Positions 38,218 to 46,904 of a stretch of 64,000 bases of DNA are shown here, in pieces. The translations under genes and the position numbers were made by a program. The stretch lies in contig NZ_DGIR01000039.1 of the NCBI RefSeq assembly GCF_002386445.1, forward strand, positions 242,891-306,890, read 5' to 3'. This stretch comes from Pseudomonas sp. UBA4617. Its GTDB lineage: Bacteria; Pseudomonadota; Gammaproteobacteria; Pseudomonadales; Pseudomonadaceae. Position 1 is the first letter of the stretch. Each line of letters opens with the position of its first letter. The notes beneath the pieces were generated by a model, which did not search any database, was not told the DNA's origin, and worked only from the letters and a program-made list of their open reading frames with translations.

Positions 38218-39783
38218 TCAGCGGTTGAAGCGCTCCACCAGTGAGTACTGGGTACCCGCGGTACTGGTCAGCTCCTCGCTGAGCAGCGCCGAGTGCTGGG
38301 CCTGTTCGGCGGTCTGGTCGGCCAGCTCGGCAATGGTGCTGATGTTGCGGCTGATCTCGTCGGCTACCGCGGTCTGCTCTTCTGTCGCGGCGGCGATCTG
38401 GGTTGCCATGTCGGTGATGTTGGCCACCGCTTCGCTGATCCCGACCAGTGCCTCGTCGGCCTGCATCACGCGTTCGACGCCTTCCTGCGCCTGGCGGTGG
38501 CCGGTTTCCATGGTCAGTACGGCATTGCTGGCAGTCTGTTGCAGCTTGGCGATAAGCCCGTGAATCTGCCCGGTGGACTCGGCGGTGCGCTGTGCCAGCT
38601 GGCGCACTTCATCGGCCACCACGGCAAAGCCACGGCCCATTTCACCTGCACGCGCCGCTTCGATGGCTGCGTTCAATGCCAACAGGTTGGTCTGATCGGC
38701 GATGCCCTTGATCACATCGACCACGCCACCAATCTCGTCACTGTCCTTGGCCAACTGGGTGACTGTCTGGCCAGTTTCGCCTACCGCAGCCGACAGGCGC
38801 TCGATGGCTTCGCGGGTTTCCCCGGCGATCTGCCTGCCCTGGCTGGTCAGGCGGTTGGCTTCCTGGGTGGCATCGGCGGTGCGCTGCACGTGGTTGGCCA
38901 CTTCCTGGGTGGTGGCGGCCATCTGATTGACTGCGGCGGCGACTTGCTCGGTTTCCACACGCTGACGTTCCAGCCCCGAAGAACTCCTGTGCGCCAGGGC
39001 GTCGGACTGGCGCGCCTGTTCGCTGAGGTGTTCGGCGCTGTCCTGCAGACGGGTCAGGCAGGTTTTCATGCGTGCGTCCTGGCTCAGCATGGCCATTTCC
39101 AGGCGTGCCTGTACCCCGCGGCTGTCAGTGTACATCTGTGCGATCAGCGGGTCGGAGGTGGTCTGTTCGGCCAGGCGCAGCAGGCGCTTGAGGCCGCGCT
39201 GCTGCCAGCCCAGACCGAGCAGGCCCAGGGGTACGGAAAGCCCGGCGGCCAGGGCGAAGCCCCAGGAATGGCCGAGCCAGTTGCCGATCAGGAAGCCCAC
39301 CTGGCTGATCAGGATGAACGGCAGCCAGTCCTGCAGCACCGGTAGCCACTTGTCGCGGCGTGGTACTGGCGGCTTGCCCTGGTTGATCCGTTGGTAGAGC
39401 GCCTCGGCGCGACGAATCTGTTCGGCAGTGGGTTTGACCCGCACCGATTCGAAGCCAACCACCTGGTTGTTGTCGAAGATCGGCGTGACGTAGGCGTTGA
39501 CCCAATAGTGATCACCGGACTTGCAGCGGTTCTTGACAATACCCATCCACGGCTGGCCCTGCTTGAGGGTCTGCCACATGTGCGCGAACACGGCTGGCGG
39601 CACGTCCGGGTGGCGTACCAGGTTGTGTGGCGCACCGGTCAGTTCTTCGCGGGTGAAACCACTTATCTCGATGAAAGCATCGTTGCAGTAAGTGATCACC
39701 CCTTTGGCATTGGTGGTAGAGATCAACCGCTGCTGGGCAGGGAAAGTCCTTTCTCTCTGGGTAATCGGCTGGTTGTTACGCAT
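38218..39783 (-). CDS. aer2: Aerotaxis receptor (PAS-containing methyl-accepting protein)
   Basis: 521 residues, the length I recall for P. putida Aer2. The N-terminal PAS domain (about 5-115, with ISTTNAKGVITYCNDAFI and HPDVPPAVFAHMW) binds FAD in Aer proteins. A hydrophobic hairpin (about 150-190) anchors it without a periplasmic domain. The C-terminal signalling tip is intact: IADQTNLLALNAAIEAARAGE. It steers swimming toward oxygen or a better redox state. ATG at 39783 gives the Aer N-terminus MRNNQPITQRE. A sigma-28 promoter lies about 30 bases upstream. It has no operon partner. Confidence 0.92.
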   Translation of the reverse strand: MRNNQPITQRERTFPAQQRLISTTNAKGVITYCNDAFIEISGFTREELTGAPHNLVRHPDVPPAVFAHMWQTLKQGQPWMGIVKNRCKSGDHYWVNAYVTPIFDNNQVVGFESVRVKPTAEQIRRAEALYQRINQGKPPVPRRDKWLPVLQDWLPFILISQVGFLIGNWLGHSWGFALAAGLSVPLGLLGLGWQQRGLKRLLRLAEQTTSDPLIAQMYTDSRGVQARLEMAMLSQDARMKTCLTRLQDSAEHLSEQARQSDALAHRSSSGLERQRVETEQVAAAVNQMAATTQEVANHVQRTADATQEANRLTSQGRQIAGETREAIERLSAAVGETGQTVTQLAKDSDEIGGVVDVIKGIADQTNLLALNAAIEAARAGEMGRGFAVVADEVRQLAQRTAESTGQIHGLIAKLQQTASNAVLTMETGHRQAQEGVERVMQADEALVGISEAVANITDMATQIAAATEEQTAVADEISRNISTIAELADQTAEQAQHSALLSEELTSTAGTQYSLVERFNR

Positions 39784-39813
39784 GGGTTGATAGTCCGCAG
39801 GGCTTTCCAAAGC

Positions 39814-39839
39814 TATCGGCAAGGCCCTGGTTTTATTGA
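39814..39839 (-). promoter_or_regulatory. FliA (sigma-28) promoter of aer2
   Basis: Minus strand TCAA-N15-GCCGATA, the expected -35/-10 spacing with a perfect -10 core. The -10 ends 31 bases before the aer2 ATG. Confidence 0.75.
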
Positions 39840-39981
39840 GTGAATATTTGCAAGGCTTGATCTGTGGCAATAGGCCATTATTCAGTCTGGGTTAGTCGCC
39901 GGGCATGTTCAGGCTTGTTTGCGTCATTATTGCGTTTTTACTGCGGATTAATGACGTAGAAGTCAGATGATGACCGATTAG

Positions 39982-40758
39982 CTAGCCAAGAGCCAGCATC
40001 GAGTAGCTGAACAGCGTGAAATGCATCAGGTTCAGGCCGAAGTGGCAAAGCACGGCTGCCGCCACGCCGCCCCAGCGGTATGCCAGGCCGTAGCCCAGAC
40101 CAGCGAGGGTGGCCAGGTATACCCATTGCCAGCCAGCCCCCAGGTGGGCCAGGCCGAACAGCATGGCGGCGGCGAACAACGCCAGCCCCTGATGGCGCAG
40201 CATGCGCTGCAGGCTGCCTTGCAGATAACCGCGAAACAGCAGCTCTTCGGTCAGGCTGACCAACAACAGGTTGTTCAGCAACCACAGCCAGGCCTGTTCG
40301 GGCCATTTCGGCGCCCATGCAACCATGCCCAGGGCCCAGGCGCCGCCCAGGCAGGCAAGCAGGGTCAGGGGCAGCACGTACAGCAGGCTGGCCTGCAGGC
40401 CCTGGCCGCGCCAGATGATCAGCCAAGGGCAGGCCAACAGCAGCCAGGCGCCGATCAGCGGTTTGTCCAGGTTCAGGTACAAGGTGAAGGGCTGGGCGCC
40501 GGAGCTGAGGATGGCGCTGTCGATGACCTTGGCTGCGTTGAAACCGGGCAGCCAGTGCAGCGCCAGGGCGATAGCCAACAGGATGAACAGTATATGGCCC
40601 AGGGCTCGTAGCCAGCGCTGCGGGCGACCAGCAAGCAGGGCGCAGACAAGCAGGGCGAGGAAGGTGGGCAGGGTGGCGATGCCAAGGTTGCCGAGGTTCA
40701 GGGCCAGCGTGTAACCGAGGGCCAGAAACAGGAGAACGATCAGGTGGAGGCGAGGCAC
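39982..40758 (-). CDS. CPBP family intramembrane metalloprotease
   Basis: 258 residues and about eight hydrophobic segments. Catalytic motifs of the CAAX protease/bacteriocin-processing (CPBP, Abi) family are intact: TEELLFRGYLQ, then FGLAHLG and LCHFGLNLMHF with the metal-binding His residues. Substrates of such proteins in proteobacteria are mostly unknown. GTG at 40758 has GAGAAGGA seven bases upstream and starts directly before the first helix; the 22 open codons upstream do not look like protein. It lies 73 bases from acnA on the same strand. Confidence 0.88.
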   Translation of the reverse strand: MPRLHLIVLLFLALGYTLALNLGNLGIATLPTFLALLVCALLAGRPQRWLRALGHILFILLAIALALHWLPGFNAAKVIDSAILSSGAQPFTLYLNLDKPLIGAWLLLACPWLIIWRGQGLQASLLYVLPLTLLACLGGAWALGMVAWAPKWPEQAWLWLLNNLLLVSLTEELLFRGYLQGSLQRMLRHQGLALFAAAMLFGLAHLGAGWQWVYLATLAGLGYGLAYRWGGVAAAVLCHFGLNLMHFTLFSYSMLALG

Positions 40759-40831
40759 GAGTGGTCCTTCTCGGGTAGATGGAAACGGGCCGCTACCCAT
40801 CGCCTGCGGGAGCGGCCCAAGCATACCCGAT

Positions 40832-43573
40832 TCAGCCGGCGATCAGCTGACGCAACACATAATGCAGGATTCCCCCTGCCTTGAAGTACTCCACCTCGTT
40901 CAAAGTGTCGATGCGGCAAAGCACTTCGATCTGCTCCTGCTGCCCATCCTCGCGGATGATGCGCAGGGACAGGTTCATGCCTGGGTGGAGTTCCGCGCCG
41001 GTCAGGCCCAGGACATCGATCTGTTCCTTGCCGGTCAGCCCCAGTTGCTTGCGGTTGTGCCCGGCCTTGAACTGCAGCGGCAGCACCCCCATGCCCACCA
41101 GGTTGGAACGGTGAATGCGTTCGAAGCTTTCTGCGAGCACCGCCTTGACGCCCAGCAGGTTGGTGCCCTTGGCCGCCCAGTCGCGGCTTGAACCGGTGCC
41201 GTATTCCTGCCCGGCAATCACTACCAGCGGAGTGCCGGCTTGCTGGTAGCGCATGGCGGCGTCGTAGATCGGCAATTTCTCGCCAGTGGGCACGTGCAGG
41301 GTGATGCCACCTTCTTCGCCCGGCAGCATTTCGTTGCGGATACGGATGTTGGCGAAGGTGCCCCGCATCATCACTTCATGGTTGCCACGCCGCGAGCCGT
41401 AGGAGTTGAAATCGCGTGGTTCCACGCCCTGTTCACGCAGGTAGCGCCCGGCCGGGCTGTCGGCCTTGATATTGCCGGCCGGGGAAATGTGGTCGGTGGT
41501 CACCGAGTCGCCCAGCAGCGCCAGTATTCTTGCGTTCCGGATATCCGTGAGCTGCGGTGGTGGCCCGCCGATGCCATCGAAGAACGGGGGATGCTGGATG
41601 TAGGTGGAGTCAGCCTGCCACGCGTAGGTGGCTGCCTGAGGTACTTCGATGGCCTGCCACTGCGCATCGCCAGCGAACACTTCGGCGTATTCCTTGTGGA
41701 ACATCGCCGTATCGACCTTGGCCACGGCCGCGGCGATTTCCTGCTGGCTGGGCCAGATGTCGCGCAAGTACACCGGCTGGCCGTCGTTGCCGGTCCCCAG
41801 CGGGTCGCTGGTCAGGTCCAGGCGCACGGTGCCGGCCAGGGCATAGGCCACCACCAGCGGCGGCGAGGCCAGCCAGTTGGTCTTCACCAGCGGGTGCACG
41901 CGGCCTTCGAAGTTGCGGTTCCCCGACAATACCGAGGCTACGGTGAGGTCGGCGCTGCCAATGGCCTTTTCGATCGCGTCATCCAGCGGGCCAGAGTTGC
42001 CGATGCAGGTGGTGCAACCATAGCCGACCAGGTCGAACCCCAGTTGGTCGAGGTAGGTGTCGAGCCCGGCGGCCTTGAAGTAGTCGGTGACTACCTTGGA
42101 ACCCGGCGCCAGCGAACTCTTGACCCAAGGTTGGCGCTGCAGGCCTTTCTCCAGGGCCTTTTTCGCCACCAGCCCGGCGGCCATCATCACGCTGGGGTTG
42201 GAGGTGTTGGTGCAGGAGGTGATCGCAGCGATCACCACCGCGCCATCGCGCAGGGTATGGGTCTGGCCTTGATGGCTGTAGTCGATTTCTCCGGCCTGGT
42301 CGGCGTTGCCCACCGCCACGCCGCCGCCACCTTCGCTTTCCAGACGGCCGACTTCCTTGGCAAGGGGTTTGGGCTGCAGTTCGATAAAGTGGTCGAAGGC
42401 CTGGCGGACCTGGCCCAGGGCCACTCGGTCCTGCGGCCGCTTGGGCCCGGCCAGGCTGGCCTCCACCTCGTGCATGTCCAGCGCCAGGCTGTCGCTGAAC
42501 AGCGGCTCCTGCCCCGGCAGCCGCCACAAGCCCTGGGCTTTGCAGTAGTGCTCGACCAGTTGCACGGTCGCCTCGGGGCGGCCGGACAGGCGCAGGTAGT
42601 CCAGGGTTACCTGGTCGACCGGGAAGAAGCCGCAGGTGGCACCGTATTCCGGGGCCATGTTGGCGATGGTCGCGCGGTCGGCCAAGGGCAGCTCGGCCAG
42701 GCCATCGCCATAGAATTCGACGAACTTGCCGACCACACCCTTCTTGCGCAGCATCTGCGTCACCGTCAGCACCAGGTCGGTGGCGGTGATGCCTTCGCGC
42801 AGCTTGCCGGTCAGCTTGAAGCCGATCACTTCCGGGATCAGCATTGATACCGGCTGGCCGAGCATGGCCGCTTCCGCTTCGATGCCGCCCACGCCCCAGC
42901 CAAGCACGCCCAGGCCATTGATCATGGTGGTATGTGAATCAGTGCCGACCAAGGTGTCCGGGAAGGCGTAGGTGCGGCCATCGGCCTCACGGGTCCAGAC
43001 GGTGCGGCCCAGGTATTCCAGGTTGACCTGGTGGCAGATCCCGGTGCCTGGCGGTACCACGCTGAAGTTGTCGAAGGCGCTCTGGCCCCAGCGCAGGAAC
43101 GCATAGCGTTCACCATTGCGCTGCATTTCGATGTCGACGTTCTCGCTGAAGGCCTGTGGCGTGCCGTAGCGGTCGACCATCACTGAGTGGTCGATCACCA
43201 GGTCCACCGGTGACAGCGGGTTGATCCGCTGCGGATCGCCACCGGCCTTGGCCATGGCGGCGCGCATGGCGGCCAGGTCGACCACGGCCGGCACGCCGGT
43301 GAAGTCCTGCATCAGTACCCGCGCCGGGCGGTACTGGATCTCGCGGTCGGAACGCCGCTCGCCCAGCCATTGGGCAAGGGCACGCAGGTCGTCGCCAGTG
43401 ACAGTCTTGCCGTCCTCCCAGCGCAGCAGGTTTTCCAGCAGCACCTTCAGCGACATCGGCAGGCGCTGCAGGTCGCCCAGCTGTCGGGCGGCTTCGGGAA
43501 GGCTGAAGTAGTGGTAGGTCTGGTCACCCACCGTGAGGGGCTTGAGGGTGTTCAGGCTATCGAGCGAGGGCAT
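40832..43573 (-). CDS. acnA: Aconitate hydratase A
   Basis: 913 residues, as in other AcnA proteins (about 890-915). It interconverts citrate and isocitrate in the TCA cycle using a 4Fe-4S cluster. The cluster Cys residues lie in TSCTNTSNPSVM and YGCTTCIGNSGPL; the swivel domain has EYGTGSSRDWAAKG and the conserved FERIHRSNLVGMG. ATG at 43573 has AAGGAG six bases upstream. It is divergent from rlmM. In E. coli the A form is the stable, stress-induced aconitase and B the main one; this role split is expected here too. Confidence 0.96.
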   Translation of the reverse strand: MPSLDSLNTLKPLTVGDQTYHYFSLPEAARQLGDLQRLPMSLKVLLENLLRWEDGKTVTGDDLRALAQWLGERRSDREIQYRPARVLMQDFTGVPAVVDLAAMRAAMAKAGGDPQRINPLSPVDLVIDHSVMVDRYGTPQAFSENVDIEMQRNGERYAFLRWGQSAFDNFSVVPPGTGICHQVNLEYLGRTVWTREADGRTYAFPDTLVGTDSHTTMINGLGVLGWGVGGIEAEAAMLGQPVSMLIPEVIGFKLTGKLREGITATDLVLTVTQMLRKKGVVGKFVEFYGDGLAELPLADRATIANMAPEYGATCGFFPVDQVTLDYLRLSGRPEATVQLVEHYCKAQGLWRLPGQEPLFSDSLALDMHEVEASLAGPKRPQDRVALGQVRQAFDHFIELQPKPLAKEVGRLESEGGGGVAVGNADQAGEIDYSHQGQTHTLRDGAVVIAAITSCTNTSNPSVMMAAGLVAKKALEKGLQRQPWVKSSLAPGSKVVTDYFKAAGLDTYLDQLGFDLVGYGCTTCIGNSGPLDDAIEKAIGSADLTVASVLSGNRNFEGRVHPLVKTNWLASPPLVVAYALAGTVRLDLTSDPLGTGNDGQPVYLRDIWPSQQEIAAAVAKVDTAMFHKEYAEVFAGDAQWQAIEVPQAATYAWQADSTYIQHPPFFDGIGGPPPQLTDIRNARILALLGDSVTTDHISPAGNIKADSPAGRYLREQGVEPRDFNSYGSRRGNHEVMMRGTFANIRIRNEMLPGEEGGITLHVPTGEKLPIYDAAMRYQQAGTPLVVIAGQEYGTGSSRDWAAKGTNLLGVKAVLAESFERIHRSNLVGMGVLPLQFKAGHNRKQLGLTGKEQIDVLGLTGAELHPGMNLSLRIIREDGQQEQIEVLCRIDTLNEVEYFKAGGILHYVLRQLIAG

Positions 43574-43795
43574 TGCCAACTCCTTCTGCGCCGGTGGCCG
43601 GCAATGGCTCAGGCCTGCCGGGGCACCGCTCTGTGTCGGCCCGCACGCTGCGGACCTGGCTGAAAGGTCAGGTTAGACCGCTTTGCGCCACCTGACCCTT
43701 TTCTGGACCGGCGGGGCGTGTCGCAGGTTCCAATCTTCCTTTATCATCGCCGCCCTGCCGGCGCCTGTGGCGCGCCCGCCGTAGTGGAGTGAGAG

Positions 43796-44860
43796 ATGAA
43801 TACCCTGTTCATGCATTGCCGGCCCGGTTTCGAGGGCGAGGTCTGCGCCGAAATCAGCGAACATGCCGCCCGCCTGGGCATCGCCGGTTATGCCAAAGGC
43901 AAGCCGCACAGTGCCAGTGCCGAGTTTGTCTGCAGCGAGGAGGGTGGTGGCGAGCGTCTGATGGGGGAACTGCGCTTCAACCAGCTGATTTTCCCTCGGC
44001 AATGGGCCCGTGGCGGTTATGTCGAGCTGCCGGAAAGCGACCGCATTTCTGTGCTGCAGGCGTACCTGGCCGGGTTTCCGGTGTTCGGCAGCCTGTGGCT
44101 GGAAGTGCTGGACAGCAACGACGGCAAGGAGTTGTCGACCTTCTGCCGCAAATTCGAGGTGCCACTGCGCAAGGCGCTGGAAAACTCTGGTCAGCTGGTC
44201 GACGACGCCAGCCGTCCACGCCTGCTGCTTACCTTCCTCAGCGGCCGCCGCGTGTTCGCCGGCGTCGCCCCGGCCAATAACAGCGCGCTGTGGCCGATGG
44301 GCATCCCGCGCCTGAAATTTCCCCGCGAGGCGCCCAGCCGCTCGACCCTCAAGCTGGAAGAAGCCTGGCACCAGTTCATTCCCCGTGAACAATGGGCGCA
44401 GCGCCTGGGTGATGACATGACCGGTGTCGACCTGGGGGCATCGCCGGGTGGCTGGACCTATCAACTGGTGCGTCGGGGCATGCTGGTGACGGCCATCGAC
44501 AATGGGCCGATGGCGGAAAGCCTGATGGATACCGGGCTGGTCCAGCACCTGATGGCTGATGGTTTCAGCTGGCAGCCGAAGCAGCCGGTGGACTGGATGG
44601 TGTGTGACATTGTCGAGAAGCCGGCGCGCACCACCTCGCTGATCGAAACCTGGCTGGGCGAGGGGCTGTGCCGCGAAGCGGTGGTCAACCTGAAATTGCC
44701 CATGAAACAGCGCTATGCCGAGGTACGCCGGTTGCTCGAGCGCATGGAGGCGACATTCAAGGCGCGCAAGGTCAAGGTATCGATCGCCTGCAAGCAGCTG
44801 TATCACGACCGTGAGGAAGTGACCTGCCATCTGCGCCGGCTTGATCCGAAACCACGCTGA
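43796..44860 (+). CDS. rlmM: 23S rRNA C2498 2'-O-methyltransferase
   Basis: 354 residues, close to E. coli RlmM (366). It methylates the 2'-O of C2498 before 50S assembly. An N-terminal THUMP-like domain (NTLFMHCRPGFEGEVCAEI) precedes a Rossmann domain with the SAM motif VDLGASPGGWTYQLV, VCDIVEKP and VNLKLPMKQRY. Start ATG at 43796 with GAGTGAG upstream. It is divergent from acnA and followed by a hairpin. All family motifs are intact. Confidence 0.94.
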   Translation: MNTLFMHCRPGFEGEVCAEISEHAARLGIAGYAKGKPHSASAEFVCSEEGGGERLMGELRFNQLIFPRQWARGGYVELPESDRISVLQAYLAGFPVFGSLWLEVLDSNDGKELSTFCRKFEVPLRKALENSGQLVDDASRPRLLLTFLSGRRVFAGVAPANNSALWPMGIPRLKFPREAPSRSTLKLEEAWHQFIPREQWAQRLGDDMTGVDLGASPGGWTYQLVRRGMLVTAIDNGPMAESLMDTGLVQHLMADGFSWQPKQPVDWMVCDIVEKPARTTSLIETWLGEGLCREAVVNLKLPMKQRYAEVRRLLERMEATFKARKVKVSIACKQLYHDREEVTCHLRRLDPKPR

Positions 44861-44865
44861 TTGGC

Positions 44866-44884
44866 GGGGCCGCCCAGCGGCCCC
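44866..44884 (+). terminator. Hairpin after rlmM
   Basis: GGGGCCGC-CCA-GCGGCCCC is a perfect 8-bp stem six bases after the rlmM stop. Only TTGGTT follows, so termination is likely but not strong. Confidence 0.5.
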
Positions 44885-44937
44885 TTGGTTCAGGCGGTAC
44901 TATGCGCGACAATGGCGCATCACTTGCGGAGCCTTCC

Positions 44938-45180
44938 ATGACCGAATTCACCCCCGACGCCATCCTCGACGCCACCGGCCTGAATTGCCCGGAACCGGTG
45001 ATGATGCTGCACCAGCACGTCCGTGACCTCGCCGCTGGCGGCCTGCTCAAAGTCATCGCCACCGACCCCTCGACCCGTCGCGACATCCCCAAGTTCTGCA
45101 ACTTCCTCGGTCACGAACTGCTGCAGCAGCAGGAGAACGCCGGCACCTTCCTGTACTGGATCCGCAAGAAAGCCGACTGA
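44938..45180 (+). CDS. tusA: Sulfur carrier protein TusA
   Basis: 80 residues. The active Cys17 lies in the family motif NCPEPVMMLHQ. TusA takes sulfur from the cysteine desulfurase IscS and passes it on toward 2-thiouridine in tRNA; in some bacteria it also feeds molybdenum cofactor synthesis. GGAG lies seven bases before the ATG at 44938; the frame is open 12 codons upstream but that part is not family-like. It is a short gene between rlmM and pdxB. Confidence 0.93.
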   Translation: MTEFTPDAILDATGLNCPEPVMMLHQHVRDLAAGGLLKVIATDPSTRRDIPKFCNFLGHELLQQQENAGTFLYWIRKKAD

Positions 45181-45240
45181 AGCGCTCTGGAACACGCCCG
45201 GCGTTGCGCCTACACTGCGTTCCCCAGACAGGAGAGCGCC

Positions 45241-46383
45241 ATGCTGATAGTTGCCGACGAGAACATTCCGCTGCTCGATGCCTTTTTCCAGGGTTTCGGT
45301 GAAATTCGCCGTTACCCTGGCAGAAGCCTAGATGCCGCCAGCGTCAGGGACGCCGACATTCTGCTGGTGCGCTCGGTGACCAAGGTCGACCGCCAACTGC
45401 TCGAAGGTAGCCGCGTGCGCTTTGTCGGCACTTGCACCATCGGCACCGACCATTTGGACCTGGACTACTTTGCCGAGGCCGGTATCCGCTGGAGCAGCGC
45501 CCCGGGGTGCAACGCCCGGGGTGTGGTGGATTACGTGCTGGGCAGTCTGCTGACCCTGGCCGAGCTGGATGGCGTGGCGCTGCCCGAGCGGGTGTATGGC
45601 GTGGTGGGCGCCGGTGAGGTGGGGGGGCGCCTGGTTCGGGTACTGCACGGCCTGGGCTGGAAGGTGCTGGTGTGCGACCCATTGCGCCAGGCCGCCGAGG
45701 GCGGCGATTACGTCAGCCTCGATACTCTCCTGCAGCAATGCGATGTGATCAGCCTGCATACCCCGTTGCAGCGTGGCGGCGAGCACCCGACCTGGCACTT
45801 GCTGGGCCAGGCGCAACTGGCACGTCTGCGCCCGGGCGCCTGGTTGATCAACGCCAGCCGCGGCTCGGTGGTGGACAACCACGCGCTGCGCGAACTGCTG
45901 CTCGAGCGTGAAGACGTGCATGCGGTGCTGGACGTGTGGGAGGGCGAGCCGCAGGTCGACCTGCAACTGGCCGACCTCTGCACGCTGGCCTCGCCGCACA
46001 TTGCCGGCTATAGCCTCGACGGTCGTCAGCGGGGCACGGCGCAGATCTATCAGGCGTTGTGCCGCTTCCTGGGCGTGGAGGAACAGGTGCAACTGAGCGA
46101 CCTGCTGCCACGCCCGCCGCTGGCCCAGATCGAGCTGGATGCCGATGCCGACCCGGCCTGGGCTTTGGCCACCCTGTGTCGCGCCTTGTACGACCCGCGC
46201 CGTGACGATGCCGACTTCCGCCGCAGCCTCAGCGACGACCCGCAGCAACAGCGCGCGGCATTCGACCAGTTGCGCAAGCAGTACCCACCGCGTCGCGAAA
46301 TCGAAGGGCTGGCGGTGCGCTTGCGCGGTGAGTCGCCGCAGTTAGCGCAGCTGGTGAGTGCCCTGGGTGGGGTGCTGGTCTGA
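45241..46383 (+). CDS. pdxB: Erythronate-4-phosphate dehydrogenase
   Basis: 380 residues, the usual PdxB length. It oxidises 4-phosphoerythronate in pyridoxal 5'-phosphate synthesis. The start MLIVADENIPLLDAFF is typical. The NAD site is VYGVVGAGEVGGRLVRVL, the catalytic Arg is in LINASRGSVVDN, and the catalytic His is in SPHIAGYSLDGR. The C-terminal extension of about 90 residues is the PdxB dimerisation domain. GGAGAG precedes the ATG by four bases. A REP-like element follows. Confidence 0.95.
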   Translation: MLIVADENIPLLDAFFQGFGEIRRYPGRSLDAASVRDADILLVRSVTKVDRQLLEGSRVRFVGTCTIGTDHLDLDYFAEAGIRWSSAPGCNARGVVDYVLGSLLTLAELDGVALPERVYGVVGAGEVGGRLVRVLHGLGWKVLVCDPLRQAAEGGDYVSLDTLLQQCDVISLHTPLQRGGEHPTWHLLGQAQLARLRPGAWLINASRGSVVDNHALRELLLEREDVHAVLDVWEGEPQVDLQLADLCTLASPHIAGYSLDGRQRGTAQIYQALCRFLGVEEQVQLSDLLPRPPLAQIELDADADPAWALATLCRALYDPRRDDADFRRSLSDDPQQQRAAFDQLRKQYPPRREIEGLAVRLRGESPQLAQLVSALGGVLV

Positions 46384-46430
46384 CAGCCTGTTGAACGCTG
46401 CCCCTGCCCTCACTACCTGTGCGGTCGCTG

Positions 46431-46466
46431 TGGGCGCCGGTTCACACGCGAAGAGGCCGGTGCAGG
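46431..46466. repeat. P. putida-type REP element
   Basis: On the minus strand CACCGGCCTCTTCGCG begins the unit, matching the 5' half of the P. putida REP consensus (CCGGCCTCTTCGCGGGT). The right half is diverged. A second copy is at 59831. It lies between pdxB and a convergent small gene. Confidence 0.7.
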
Positions 46467-46477
46467 ATTCAGCCCAA

Positions 46478-46502
46478 TAAAAACCCGGCGCAAGCGCCGG
46501 GT
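46478..46502 (-). terminator. Intrinsic terminator of the 57-residue gene
   Basis: Minus strand ACCCGGCG-CTTG-CGCCGGGT, followed by TTTTATT. It lies 17 bases after the stop of the small gene and may also serve pdxB from the other side. Confidence 0.85.
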
Positions 46503-46518
46503 CACAGGGATTCGCCGA

Positions 46519-46692
46519 TCAACCCTTGCGTACGCGCTCGCCCCGGCTTTCCTCCAGGGCCTTGCAGGCCTGCTGGATCATCTGCTCGGTGATCGGTACT
46601 TCGCGCCCCTGGGCGTCGATGATCGAGCCGCACACCTGCGCTGGCGGGGTGGGCCGGGGCTTCTGATTGTCGCTGCCATGCTGCAAGCTCAT
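46519..46692 (-). CDS. Small conserved pseudomonad protein (PA1571-type)
   Basis: 57 residues. A flexible, Pro- and Gln-rich N-terminus (MSLQHGSDNQKPRPTPPAQ) is followed by SIIDAQGREVPITEQMIQQAC and a charged helix. Similar small proteins occur across Pseudomonas; I recall them as the PA1571 family, with no known function. A near-perfect ribosome site (AAGGAGG) precedes the ATG at 46692, and a strong terminator follows, so it is a genuine expressed gene. The frame is open 31 codons upstream, without a start site. Confidence 0.82.
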   Translation of the reverse strand: MSLQHGSDNQKPRPTPPAQVCGSIIDAQGREVPITEQMIQQACKALEESRGERVRKG

Positions 46693-46904
46693 GTAGTGCC
46701 TCCTTATCAGGTTCAAGCTCAGGTTAACCCTGCGCCGTGACTGGCCTGTGACTCCAAGCGCAGCGCCACGGCAAAGACAGTCCAACAGAAACGGCGGTAA
46801 AGCTCCAGCGCCTGGTTAGACCAATGGGCTATAGCTACCTGGCAGGGCACCCCAGAGGCCGATGAGTGGTAGGCTGCGCTTTCCCCGCCATTTTGGTCAC
46901 CGCC

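Noticed and set aside
39922..39956. Inverted repeat CGTCATTA/TAATGACG between aer2 and the CPBP gene
   Set aside because: Eight-bp arms with a 19-base spacer and no link to a promoter or T run; likely chance in an AT-rich gap.
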